The notes under the pieces are model-generated. The model was not told the origin of the DNA. It searched no databases and saw only the letters and a list, made by a program, of their open reading frames with translations. Shown here one piece after another: positions 49,551 through 58,310 of a stretch of DNA of 64,000 nt. Source of the stretch: an uncultured Alistipes sp. (GTDB taxonomy: Bacteria; Bacteroidota; Bacteroidia; Bacteroidales; Rikenellaceae); NCBI GenBank assembly GCA_944321185.1, contig CALUKH010000002.1, positions 62,001-126,000 of the forward strand, read 5' to 3'. Each line of letters starts with the position of its first letter. The first letter of the stretch is position 1. The position numbers and the translations under genes are program-made.

Positions 49551-51898
49551 AAATCGATGGAACAAGCTGTGACCTGGGAAGCGATCCGGTTGCCGTCCCC
49601 GGGTACGACGCCGAACAGTCCGAAACAATCGACGCCGCCCGCGAAGGCCGCTCCCTGACACTCGAGATCCCCTTCTCGAAACGCAACGACCCCCTGCTCG
49701 GTTTCGCCCGCGACGCCCTCTCGGCCGAAACCTTCAACAAAAGCCTCCATCAGGCCGAACTCTCCTTCCAGGGTGCCCGCCTGATCGACGGGACGGTCCG
49801 GCTGCTCGCCGTAACCGAAAACCGCTATCGGATCGAAATCCGAAGCGGAGGCGCCCAATGGGCCGATCTGGCCGCCCGCAGCTCGCTCGCCGATCTGGAG
49901 ATCGACTGGCAAACCATACTCACCCCCACGAACCTCTGCAACAGCTGGGTGAGCGATGACCCCGTCAAGTTCCTCCCCGTCCACCACGACGACTACGAAC
50001 AGCAGAACAGCTCCTCGGATCTGCTGCCCGCCGAACGAATCCTCGCCGTCGAAGACTATCACCCGTTTCTCCACGTCGCGGCGCTCGTCAAACAGATCTT
50101 CGCCCGGGCCGGATACCGCATCAAAAGTGCCTTCTTCGACTCCGAACTCTTCCAGTCGCTCCATATGAGCGGCGCCTACGCCTCGCATGACACCACGGCG
50201 GCCGTCAATCGCATGGGATTCTCCGCTCGAAGGCTCAATCCAGTCACCGCCTCGGCCAACGAATCCGGACGCGTCTGGGCGAACCCCGATGCCCTGGCAA
50301 ATACCCTGGGAAACATCGTCGAAACGGCAACCCCGCTGAGCATCGATGCCGACGGTGAGGCCGTCAGCGGTCTCTTCAACAACGGAAACTGCTTCTCGAC
50401 CGACAACGGCAAGATCGTATTCACGCCCCCGACCGAGGTCGACGTCGGATTCGAATACTTCCTGAAATACACCACCCAGCACCGAATTCTCTCCCGAACC
50501 CGACTGACCGGTTTCGACACCATCTACCTCGGACCGAATGCCAATTTCCAGTTCCAGCTCACGAACCGCTACAAGGATCTGCGCAACGAAATCACGAACA
50601 GCTTCTCCTACCGCGCGATCGTCTTCAACCACTCGGCCGGCAGCCAATACCGGTTGACCTTTACCCGCGACGGAGTCGACAATGTCGTCTGGGCCTCCTT
50701 CGCCTCGCGTTCGGCCGTGGTCACGACTCCCGCCTCGGGAAGCATCGCCAACCCCCGCCTGCAGATCTACAACGGATCCCAATGGGTCGATTACACCGAC
50801 GACTGGGCCCTCTACAAGGGGTACATCGGCGAAACCGGGCAGACGACCGTCGACGTGAAACTCCGAAGCCCCTCCGAACACGTCACTCCGGCATCCCCCA
50901 AGTTCTTCAACCAGATCTACTTCTCGGGAGCCGAGGAGGGCATGCAGATCACCCTGCACAAGGAGTGTTCGCTCCGCCCGCGGTTCCTGGCCGGCCCCAC
51001 TCAGGGATCGACCGTCAACTTCGCCGACGTCACCCGCCGCGACATCCGGCAGGCCGATCTGCTCGAGGCGCTCGCCCATCTGTTCAACCTGCGCTTCTTC
51101 ACCGAACCCGACACCCGCACCGTATGGATTGAACCCGAGCCCGACTTCTACGCGGGCGAAACGGTCGACTGGAGCCGTAAAACGGACTTCTCCCAACCCG
51201 TCGTCCGGGAGCAGATCGCCCCGCTGATCCACGAAACCCGCACCTGGCAGTTGCAGGACGGCGACGGCGCCGTCAACCGCTTCAACGCCGACGAGCAGAC
51301 CACACTCGGCGCCTGGAGCGTCACGGCCGACTCCTACGCCACGCTCCAGGGCGAAAAGATCCTCCGAAATCCGCTGTTCGCCCCCACGCTCAACTCCGCA
51401 AAACACTACCTGAATGCCCCCTCGGCCCTGCTCCCGCAGGTCGGCGACCGCGATGACGCCGAAGACGACGGAACCAACTTCTCGACCCGCATCGTCCGGT
51501 ATGTCGGCATCAAGCCCCTGCCCGATGACGAACGATGGGGGTACCCCTCCGGGCGGAACGAATACCCGCTGGCCGCATTCCTCTTTGCGGGCGACGATCA
51601 GACCGAACCCTTCACCCTCGGATTCGAAGACCGCGACGGCGCCCAGGGCCTCCACCGCTACTACGACCGGCAGGTCCATCGCGAAGCCGTCGGCGAACGG
51701 ATTTCACTCGCCCTGAAGATCGCTCCCCATGAATTCGCCGCGCTCTTCACCCCGGGAACCGGCTGCCCCGACATCCGGTCCGTATTCCGGATCGATACCG
51801 GCAACGGAACGGTCCGCGCCATCCTCCGCCGTATCGAAGCATACGACCCCAGCAAAGCCTCGGTCTATTGTCAGTTCGAACGCATCGACCAGTTATGA
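49541..51898 (+). CDS. Large phage-like structural protein (tail or baseplate type)
   Basis: 785 residues. The first 120 residues (MELKIDGTSCDLGSDPVAVPGYDAEQSETIDAAREGRSLTL...) look like proteins found in Bacteroidota prophage tail regions; the middle is beta-rich with many aromatic residues, and LRFFTEPDTRTVWIEPEPDFYAGETVDWSRK resembles tail hub proteins. No enzyme motif is seen. The function as a tail hub or fibre base is inferred. Its stop overlaps the next start by 4 bases (ATGA). Confidence 0.6.
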   Translation: MELKIDGTSCDLGSDPVAVPGYDAEQSETIDAAREGRSLTLEIPFSKRNDPLLGFARDALSAETFNKSLHQAELSFQGARLIDGTVRLLAVTENRYRIEIRSGGAQWADLAARSSLADLEIDWQTILTPTNLCNSWVSDDPVKFLPVHHDDYEQQNSSSDLLPAERILAVEDYHPFLHVAALVKQIFARAGYRIKSAFFDSELFQSLHMSGAYASHDTTAAVNRMGFSARRLNPVTASANESGRVWANPDALANTLGNIVETATPLSIDADGEAVSGLFNNGNCFSTDNGKIVFTPPTEVDVGFEYFLKYTTQHRILSRTRLTGFDTIYLGPNANFQFQLTNRYKDLRNEITNSFSYRAIVFNHSAGSQYRLTFTRDGVDNVVWASFASRSAVVTTPASGSIANPRLQIYNGSQWVDYTDDWALYKGYIGETGQTTVDVKLRSPSEHVTPASPKFFNQIYFSGAEEGMQITLHKECSLRPRFLAGPTQGSTVNFADVTRRDIRQADLLEALAHLFNLRFFTEPDTRTVWIEPEPDFYAGETVDWSRKTDFSQPVVREQIAPLIHETRTWQLQDGDGAVNRFNADEQTTLGAWSVTADSYATLQGEKILRNPLFAPTLNSAKHYLNAPSALLPQVGDRDDAEDDGTNFSTRIVRYVGIKPLPDDERWGYPSGRNEYPLAAFLFAGDDQTEPFTLGFEDRDGAQGLHRYYDRQVHREAVGERISLALKIAPHEFAALFTPGTGCPDIRSVFRIDTGNGTVRAILRRIEAYDPSKASVYCQFERIDQL

Positions 51899-52155
51899 CC
51901 CGTCTCGAAGATCGTCTGGCGGAGACGCTCCTCCGCCAGGTACAGGGCCTGACCGCCCGACAGGCCGTCCTCAGACTGCTCGACGGCGGACTGATCGACC
52001 TGAAGTCCTGCGAACGGATGGCCATCCGCGAGGAGGTCTTCCGCCTCCAGCAGCAGGGCATCCCCCGCTGCGAAGCCTTCGAAATCGCCGCCGACCGCTT
52101 CTGCTGCTCCTACGAAAAAGCCCGAAATGCCTTTTACAACCCTTCCAAACTTTGA
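51895..52155 (+). CDS. Small helical protein in the phage-like block
   Basis: 86 residues. Nearly all helix; segment GIPRCEAFEIAADRFCCSYEKARNAFY has the look of a helix-turn-helix (Ala-x3-Phe ... Ser-x-Glu-Lys-Ala). It could be a DNA-binding or assembly factor. ATG at 51895 overlaps the previous stop; the protease gene starts 3 bases after its stop. No family is recognised. Confidence 0.65.
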   Translation: MTRLEDRLAETLLRQVQGLTARQAVLRLLDGGLIDLKSCERMAIREEVFRLQQQGIPRCEAFEIAADRFCCSYEKARNAFYNPSKL

Positions 52156-52158
52156 ACC

Positions 52159-53052
52159 ATGAAATCGGAAATCCTTATCAAAAACTCCGCCGACGTTTGT
52201 CAGATCGACATCGAAGGCACCATCGGCATCCCCGAAGAGTGGCAGTTCGAGAACCCCGACTCGCGCGTCGCCACCTACGAACGATTCCGCGAATCGCTGC
52301 GCCGAATCACCGAAATCAAGGCCCCGCAGGTCGTCGTCAACATCCGGTCGACGGGCGGCGACGTGAACGACGCCCTGCTGATCCTCGACGCCCTGCGGCA
52401 GCTCCCGGCACGTATCGTCACCCGCTGTTACGGATACACCGCTTCGGCCGCCACGATCATCGCTCAGGCCGCCTCGGAGGGTGACCGCGAAATCTCGGAA
52501 AATGCCCTCTACCTGATTCACAACTCGATCTGCTCGACCGAGGGCAATGCCGCCAAGATCGCTTCCGAGGTCGATCTGCTCCAGCAGACCGATGCCCGAA
52601 TCGCCTCCGTCTACGCCTCGCGCTCGGGTCGGCCCGCCGAAAAGTTCCGCGCGCTGATGGCCGAAAACAACGGCAACGGCCGCTGGCTCTCGCCCGAGGA
52701 GGCCATTGCCGCCGGACTGGCCGACCGTGTGATCGAGCCCGCCCGCACGGAGGCCAAAAACACGTCGCTGACCCAAAACATCGTCCGCAGCTGGCAGCGG
52801 ATCCTCACCGAACTGGGCGTCAAGGACAACCCCAAGGAGCTCAAGGAGCTGCCCCAGGCCGAATGCAACATCCTCCACACGGAAGAGGAGCTGCGCGAAC
52901 TGCGCCGACGTTCGTCGGTCATCGCCGAAGAGTCCCGGCAGCGGATCGGCCCGACCCGCGTGAAGCCCGCCGAAGACCCCTCGTTCGGCGACACGATCCG
53001 ATCGGCCAACGAACGCGCCTATGCCGAGGATGTCAAATGCTTCCGGAACTGA
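52159..53052 (+). CDS. ClpP-type (S14) prohead protease
   Basis: 297 residues. Residues about 15-195 form a ClpP fold: VVVNIRSTGGDVNDALLILDAL, YGYTASAATIIAQAA (nucleophile Ser96) and NALYLIHNSICS (His121), with LSPEEAIAAGLADRVIEP closing the domain. The last 100 residues are charged and helical (TEEELRELRRRSSVIAEESRQRIG) and may act as scaffold, as in phage protease-scaffold fusions. It stands directly upstream of the capsid gene (91-base gap) as in many head modules. Confidence 0.85.
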   Translation: MKSEILIKNSADVCQIDIEGTIGIPEEWQFENPDSRVATYERFRESLRRITEIKAPQVVVNIRSTGGDVNDALLILDALRQLPARIVTRCYGYTASAATIIAQAASEGDREISENALYLIHNSICSTEGNAAKIASEVDLLQQTDARIASVYASRSGRPAEKFRALMAENNGNGRWLSPEEAIAAGLADRVIEPARTEAKNTSLTQNIVRSWQRILTELGVKDNPKELKELPQAECNILHTEEELRELRRRSSVIAEESRQRIGPTRVKPAEDPSFGDTIRSANERAYAEDVKCFRN

Positions 53053-53142
53053 TCCCCGGAAGGCCCCGCCACGAATCCAACCGAAAACGGGTTCACACCC
53101 GCAACCATTCATTCACAAAACCCTCAAAAAACAACAAGCACC

Positions 53143-54120
53143 ATGACTTATCTTGAAAATTCGAAACAGTACACCGGTTCCGATCTCGAGAACATCTTCT
53201 TCCGCCCGATCCTGACCGGACAGTCGGCCAAAGAGCTCGGCGTACGCGTCCTCTACAACATGCCCCAGGCCGCCCACATCCAGCTCTGGGACGGTCAGCG
53301 GAACATCCTCCAGAAGTTCACCACGGCCGGATGGAACGGCAGCACGCCCCCGACCCGTACCGAAAAGACGATCAATCTCCAGCGCGTGAAGGCCGAAATC
53401 GGATTCTCGGCCGCCGACTACTTCTCGATGGTCTACGAGAAGATCTCGACGATCGTCGACGTCAACATGGAGGACCTCTCCGGAACAATCCTCGAACGCG
53501 CCGAAACCGAACTCTTCCGTCAGGTCCTGGCCGAAAACATCCGCGCCACGATGTGGGCCGGCAACTCCGCGGCCGACGACGGCTACAACACCTTCGACGG
53601 TTTCCTCAAACTCATCGAGGACGGAGTCACGGCCAGCCGGATCGTCGACTCAACCTACACGGAGTCGAACCTCGCCGACAACAGCTACGTCACCACCATC
53701 TTCGATCAGCTCTGGACCAATGCCGATCCCCACATCCAGGATCTCAAAACCGACGGACAACTGGCCTACTTCGTCTCCTCGGACCTCTGCTACCTCTACG
53801 AGAAGCATCTCGACCAGAAGGGCGTCGATGCCGCCTACATCGATGCCGTGAACGGCCGCCCGCAGCTCGCATACCACGGAATCCCGGTCATCGACGTGCG
53901 CATGGGAAGCTATCTGGCCGACACCTCGCTCCACCAGTCGTTCGCCCTGCTGACCGACCGCCGCAATCTGGTCATGGCCGTCAATACGGCCGACATGCCC
54001 GGAAACGAGGTCCGCATGTGGTACAACCCCGACGTGATGGAGAACCGTCAGCGAGCCGTCTTCATGGCCGGATGCCTGCTGCTCGACGAGAAGCTCATCA
54101 CCTACGCCTACAAACAGTAA
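53143..54120 (+). CDS. Phage-type major capsid protein (likely)
   Basis: 325 residues. Features of an HK97-like shell protein: an N-terminal segment (MTYLENSKQYTGSDLENIFFRPILTG), a mixed alpha/beta core with VKAEIGFSAADYFSMVYEKISTIVDV, RAETELFRQVLAENIRATMWAG, and the C-terminal P-domain-like YHGIPVIDVRMGS ... LITYAYKQ. Size fits a T=7-type shell subunit. No signal peptide. Identification rests on shape, length and position between protease and portal genes. Confidence 0.75.
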   Translation: MTYLENSKQYTGSDLENIFFRPILTGQSAKELGVRVLYNMPQAAHIQLWDGQRNILQKFTTAGWNGSTPPTRTEKTINLQRVKAEIGFSAADYFSMVYEKISTIVDVNMEDLSGTILERAETELFRQVLAENIRATMWAGNSAADDGYNTFDGFLKLIEDGVTASRIVDSTYTESNLADNSYVTTIFDQLWTNADPHIQDLKTDGQLAYFVSSDLCYLYEKHLDQKGVDAAYIDAVNGRPQLAYHGIPVIDVRMGSYLADTSLHQSFALLTDRRNLVMAVNTADMPGNEVRMWYNPDVMENRQRAVFMAGCLLLDEKLITYAYKQ

Positions 54121-54193
54121 TTCATCCATTCAGAGCGTCCCGACGGCCTTCGCCAGGCCGCGGGGCGCCCCTCCCGAAATCCGATAACACGCC

Positions 54194-55420
54194 ATGAGCA
54201 AAACGAAACTCTTCAAAACCGCCGTGGGCGTCGCCAACCGCACGGATCCCTATGCCGCCCTGGGGTCGGTACGCGTCGAAAACGACCTCTTCTGGCGTTG
54301 GGGCGACGACAACCTCTTCCCCGCCGCCCTGGCCCTGATGGCCCGCCGTTCGACCACCCATCGCCGAATCATCAACGACAAGGCCGACTACATCTCCGGA
54401 AAGGGATTCACCTGCGACGAAACCCAACAACCCGCCCTCGCCGCATTCGTCCGCCGCGTGAACGGTTCGGGCGAAAGCCTGCGGCAGATCCTCAACAAGC
54501 TGGCGTTCGACAAGTCGCTCTTCGGAAACGCATTCCTCGAGGTGGTCACCGACGCCGACCATTCCTTCCTGTCACTCTACCACCAGGATGCCTCGCGATG
54601 CCGCGTCGCCCGCGATTCGCAGCACATCCTCCTCCATCACAACTGGTCGTCGTTCAGACCCTCCGAAGCCCGTTCGCTGCCCCTGTACCCGGCGTTCGAG
54701 CCCCAGCAGGACGGGACTCTCCGGGCCATGATCCACTACAAGGATTACGAACCCATGTTCGAACACTACGGCGTACCGCCCTACATCGCCGGCTTCGGCG
54801 TCTCGGCCATCGCCTACAAGACCGACCGGTGGAACATCTCCCGCCTGGACAACTCGTTCCAGCTCTCCGGCGTGATGATGCTCGACTCGACCGTCGACAA
54901 CGAGGAGGAGGCCGAACGCATCGCCCGGCTGGCCGAACGCAAGTTCGCCGGCAATCCCGGACAGGTCATGTTCGTCATCCGCGACGGCGGCGACGACGAC
55001 AACTCGCGTTTCATCCCCATCACGGCCCAGAACGAGGGCGACTGGCAGGCCCTTCACGAACAGGCCGTCGGCGACATCGTCGTGGCCCACTCGTGGTTCC
55101 GGACCCTGAGCGGGCTGGACTACGCCTCGGGATTCAACGCCGAACGCATCCTCCACGAATACGAGGTGGCACTCAACACGGTGATCCTCGCCGAACAGGC
55201 CGAACTCACCGAACCGATCCGCGCCGTCATCGGTTCCATCCTGGAGCTGGACACCTCCTCGCTGCAGATCGTCAACCGCCCCCCGACGCGTTCGAAACCC
55301 ATCTACATGAAGGTCTGGGAGGCCCGAAAGGCCGACGGCCTCGACTACGATCCGGAGGATCCCCGTCAGCAGTACTACCTCTCCGAAATCACCAAATACA
55401 ACGTCACAAGCATCGGCTGA
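54194..55420 (+). CDS. Phage-type portal protein
   Basis: 408 residues. Portal family features: NDLFWRWGDDNLFPAALALMARRSTTHRRIINDKADYISGKGF at the N-terminus, a wing domain with LSLYHQDASRCRV, and stem/crown helices with NEEEAERIARLAERKFAGNPGQVMFV, SGLDYASGFNAERILHEYEVALNTVILAEQAELTEPIRAVIG. In typical phages the portal gene precedes protease and capsid; here it follows them. No terminase gene is adjacent. The family call is fairly sure. Confidence 0.78.
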   Translation: MSKTKLFKTAVGVANRTDPYAALGSVRVENDLFWRWGDDNLFPAALALMARRSTTHRRIINDKADYISGKGFTCDETQQPALAAFVRRVNGSGESLRQILNKLAFDKSLFGNAFLEVVTDADHSFLSLYHQDASRCRVARDSQHILLHHNWSSFRPSEARSLPLYPAFEPQQDGTLRAMIHYKDYEPMFEHYGVPPYIAGFGVSAIAYKTDRWNISRLDNSFQLSGVMMLDSTVDNEEEAERIARLAERKFAGNPGQVMFVIRDGGDDDNSRFIPITAQNEGDWQALHEQAVGDIVVAHSWFRTLSGLDYASGFNAERILHEYEVALNTVILAEQAELTEPIRAVIGSILELDTSSLQIVNRPPTRSKPIYMKVWEARKADGLDYDPEDPRQQYYLSEITKYNVTSIG

Positions 55421-55498
55421 CACGGCCCGTGCGGGCGTCTCCGGTCCCGATCGGAGGCGGTCGCACGGCCGTCCGAAGCCCTCAACACCCCCCAAACC

Positions 55499-55972
55499 AT
55501 GAATACGCTCATCTCAACCGTCCGCCTGCAGCAGCTCGCCTTCGGAAGCGGCGAACCGCTCCCGCCCGATACCTTCACCGAAGCCGACATCGCCGCCGCC
55601 GAGGAGCGTTACCTCGTGCCGGTGATCGGCCGCAAGCTCCACGAACGGCTCCTGGCCGGCGAATACGCCTCGCTGTGCGACGACTATCTCGCCCGGCCGC
55701 TGGCCCTCTTCACGCGGCTGCTGATCCAGCCGCGGCTCGACATCCGCACCTCGTCGTGCGGCACCTCGGCACCCGACACCTCCTGGAACCAGCCCCCCTC
55801 GGACGAGGCGCTCCGCCGTCAGTGCCGGACCCTGCGCACCCAGGCCCGCATGCTGCTGCGACGGGCCGTCAAGTACCTCGAAGACCACCACGACGAGTTC
55901 CCCGAATACCAGCCCGACGACAACATTCTCAAACGCTGCACGATCGATGGAGGCTTTGTCGAAATTCGTTAG
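55499..55972 (+). CDS. Head-tail connector-like protein (DUF6712 type)
   Basis: 157 residues. An all-helical gp6-like shape: TEADIAAAEERYLVPVIGRKLHERLLAGEYASLCDDYLARPLALFTRLLIQPRLDI, then EALRRQCRTLRTQARMLLRRAVKYLEDHHDEFPEY. It resembles the DUF6712 head-completion proteins of Bacteroidota prophages. It follows the portal gene by 78 bases and overlaps the holin gene by 26 bases. Confidence 0.75.
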   Translation: MNTLISTVRLQQLAFGSGEPLPPDTFTEADIAAAEERYLVPVIGRKLHERLLAGEYASLCDDYLARPLALFTRLLIQPRLDIRTSSCGTSAPDTSWNQPPSDEALRRQCRTLRTQARMLLRRAVKYLEDHHDEFPEYQPDDNILKRCTIDGGFVEIR

Positions 55973-56396
55973 CGGCCTGGTGGCGGGAATCGCCGCCCTG
56001 TTCGCCCCCATTCAGCCGCTCGTCGTCACGACGATGCTCTTCATCGCCGTGGATTTCCTCTCGGGAATCCTGGCCGACCGGGCCGCCGCACGGCGCGAAG
56101 GCCGCCACTGGTACTTCGAAAGCTGCAAGGCCTGGCGTACGGTCATGAAGGCCGGACTCGCCATCACCACCATCGCCATGGCCTGGATGCTGGACCGCTG
56201 CGTGCTGGACTTCATGCAGCTGAATCTGGCCAAACTCTTCACGGGATTCACCTGCGGCGTGGAGCTGTGGTCGTTCCTCGAGAACGCCGCCCAGCTCTCT
56301 GAGGCACCGCTCTTCCGCTGGCTGCGCCGATACGCCAAACGCCGCGTGGAGAAACACCTTCAAATCCGCGACGACGACCATGGCACGAGGAATTGA
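55947..56396 (+). CDS. Phage holin-family protein
   Basis: 149 residues. Two or three membrane helices (about 8-45 and 68-88); MLFIAVDFLSGILADRAAARREGRHWYFESCKAWRTVMK matches the phage_holin_4/toxin-secretion holin family (DxxTG-like VDFLSG motif). A basic cytoplasmic end (RWLRRYAKRRVEKHLQIRDDDH) follows. It overlaps the connector gene by 26 bases and the lytic enzyme gene by 17 bases. It would make holes in the inner membrane for the neighbouring lytic enzyme. Confidence 0.82.
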   Translation: MEALSKFVSGLVAGIAALFAPIQPLVVTTMLFIAVDFLSGILADRAAARREGRHWYFESCKAWRTVMKAGLAITTIAMAWMLDRCVLDFMQLNLAKLFTGFTCGVELWSFLENAAQLSEAPLFRWLRRYAKRRVEKHLQIRDDDHGTRN

Positions 56397-56787
56397 CAAC
56401 TGCAATCCGGGCAACATCCGCCGCTCAAAGGTCCGCTATCAGGGCGAAGTGCGCCCCTCGCGCGACCCCGACTTCAAGCAGTTCGAAAGCCTGGCCTGGG
56501 GCTACCGCGCCATCTTCGTGCTGCTGGACACCTACCGCATCCGCTACGGGCTCGACACGCTGCGGGGGATGATCTCCCGCTGGGCCCCGCCCTCGGAGAA
56601 CCATACCGACGTCTACATCCGCGCCGTGGCCGCCGATACGGGCCTCGATCCCGACGAACCGATCGACACCCGCGATGCTCGGACGATGATCCCGCTGGCG
56701 GCGGCCATCTCCCGCGTGGAGAACGGATCACGGGCCGATCCGCACGACGTCGAGGCCGGCTGGAGGCTCTTTCAGCCGGAAAAATAA
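56380..56787 (+). CDS. P5-like structural/lytic enzyme
   Basis: 135 residues, no signal peptide. MARGIDNCNPGNIRRSKVRYQGEVRPSRDPDFKQFESLAWGYRAIFVLLDTY and ISRWAPPSENHTDVYIRAVAADTG match the 'structural protein P5' family, a lysozyme-like fold (R-N-N-P-G-N-I-R motif, here with CNPGNIR) found in Bacteroidota phages. It probably cleaves peptidoglycan after the holin opens the membrane. Last gene of the block; comEC begins 33 bases on and no terminator lies between. Confidence 0.82.
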   Translation: MARGIDNCNPGNIRRSKVRYQGEVRPSRDPDFKQFESLAWGYRAIFVLLDTYRIRYGLDTLRGMISRWAPPSENHTDVYIRAVAADTGLDPDEPIDTRDARTMIPLAAAISRVENGSRADPHDVEAGWRLFQPEK

Positions 56788-56820
56788 TCCGTTCAGACAT
56801 ATTTTCGCTATCTTGCAGGC

Positions 56821-58299
56821 ATGAAAACCGCCTGCCTGTTCAACCGGTTCGACCGTATGCCGATGGTCAAGCTCCTCGTGCCCTTCGCCGCGGGGATTCT
56901 GCTGGCCGCCCGTTACGAACTGCCCCTGTGGTTTCTCGCAGGGGCGTTCGTCGTTACGGGGCTCCTGGCGCTGTTGGTACGTTCGGGTGTGGCGGCCGCG
57001 GCGATGCTCCTCACGGCGGGGTTTGCCGCCGCACAGCTCCATACCCCTGCGGTGACCGTACCGCGCGGTGTGACGACCCTGTACGAAGTCGTCGTGGAGG
57101 GTTTCCCGGTCGATCGCGGGCGCTATTCGGTGGCCGACGCCGCGGTGACCGCCTGGCGGAACCCCGCAACCGGAAGGTGGCACACCGCCGAATCCCGGAT
57201 CCGGCTCTATGCCGATTCGCTGACCACGCTCCGCGACGGCGAACGGATCCGCTGCCGCAGTGCCGTGAGACCCTTCCGCGGCGGGGCGGAAAGCTACCGC
57301 CGGCTGATGACCCGGCGCGGATATGCCGGAACGATGTGGATCGGGCAGCAGCAGATCTTCGACCGCACGGGACAGCACGGCACCTCGCTGCACCGGCAGG
57401 CCGTCGAACGGCTCGACCGGCTGCCCATGGACGCTGAGGCCCGCGCCGTGGTCGAGGCGATGGCCGCCGGCGAACGTCGCGGCATCTCGCCCCAGCTGCG
57501 CACGGCCTACTCCCGCAGCGGAATGTCGCATCTACTGGCCGTATCGGGGCTCCACACGGGGATCGTCTTCGTCGTGGTGAACCTCCTGCTCGGATGGCTG
57601 CCGCTCGTGCGGCGGGGCCATCTGATCAAGAACCTGCTGGCCACGGCGGCCATCTGGCTCTTCGTCGCCGCGGCCGGATTCCCGCCCAGCGCCGTGCGCG
57701 CCGCCGTGATGTGCACCTTCCTGCAGGCGGCGCTCGCCTCGGCCTCGGAGTATGTCGGCATGAACGCCCTGGCCACCGCCGCCTTCGGCATGCTGCTCTG
57801 GAATCCTGCCTGGATCGGCGATCCCGGATTCCTGCTCTCGTTTCTGGCCGTCGCCGGCATCCTCACTTGGGGCGTGCCCCTCTGCCGCCGGTGCCGGACC
57901 CGCCGCCGATGGCTCAACGCCCTGATCGACGCCTATCTGGTCGGACTGGTGGCAACGATCGCCACCGCACCGCTCGTCTCGCATCTCTTCGGGATCGTTC
58001 CGCTGGCCGGACTGATCGTCAATCCGGTAGCCATCGCCCTGGCCGGCGTGGTGGTCTTCGGCGGCACCATCTGGATGCTGGCACCCCTCGGAGTAGCGGC
58101 GCCGCTGGTCGGGTGGGTGACCGGGAAGGCGGCCGGGGCCATCAACTTCCTGGCCCGGACCACGGCCTCGCTGCCCGGAGGCGCTGCCGACTGGAGGCTC
58201 GGCCCGACTGAAACCGTCGTTCTCTATGGCCTTTTCCTGCTGGCAACCCTTGCACTGTGGTGTCGCGAACCGAAAAAAAGGCTACCTTTGCGTCCGTAA
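56821..58299 (+). CDS. comEC: ComEC/Rec2-family DNA channel protein, membrane domain only
   Basis: 492 residues. N-terminal OB-like domain (DUF4131, about 30-160), then the Competence domain (about 210-480) with MSHLLAVSGLHTGIVFVVVNLLLGW and FPPSAVRAAVMCTFLQAALASASEYVGMNALATAAFGMLLWNPAWIGDPGFLLSFLAVAGI, the family hallmarks. The metallo-beta-lactamase nuclease domain of longer ComEC proteins is absent, as in many Bacteroidota. Imports single-stranded DNA in competent bacteria. A minus-7-like TATCTTGC ends just before the ATG; otherwise transcription may come from the phage-like block. Confidence 0.9.
   Translation: MKTACLFNRFDRMPMVKLLVPFAAGILLAARYELPLWFLAGAFVVTGLLALLVRSGVAAAAMLLTAGFAAAQLHTPAVTVPRGVTTLYEVVVEGFPVDRGRYSVADAAVTAWRNPATGRWHTAESRIRLYADSLTTLRDGERIRCRSAVRPFRGGAESYRRLMTRRGYAGTMWIGQQQIFDRTGQHGTSLHRQAVERLDRLPMDAEARAVVEAMAAGERRGISPQLRTAYSRSGMSHLLAVSGLHTGIVFVVVNLLLGWLPLVRRGHLIKNLLATAAIWLFVAAAGFPPSAVRAAVMCTFLQAALASASEYVGMNALATAAFGMLLWNPAWIGDPGFLLSFLAVAGILTWGVPLCRRCRTRRRWLNALIDAYLVGLVATIATAPLVSHLFGIVPLAGLIVNPVAIALAGVVVFGGTIWMLAPLGVAAPLVGWVTGKAAGAINFLARTTASLPGGAADWRLGPTETVVLYGLFLLATLALWCREPKKRLPLRP
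58283..58290 (+). promoter_or_regulatory. Minus-7 box for the methyltransferase gene inside comEC
   Basis: TACCTTTG within the last codons of comEC. It supports GTG at 58311 as the downstream start, 20 bases away. Confidence 0.55.
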
Positions 58300-58310
58300 A
58301 CCCATCTGCC

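Noticed and set aside
49442..51679. A 745-codon minus-strand open frame
   Set aside because: Antisense to the 785-residue phage-like gene, with a Gly/Asp/Val-rich shadow composition.
48167..56820. Attachment-site repeats flanking the phage-like block
   Set aside because: I compared the left gap with the right flank (56788-56820) and found no convincing direct repeat, and no tRNA gene is present.
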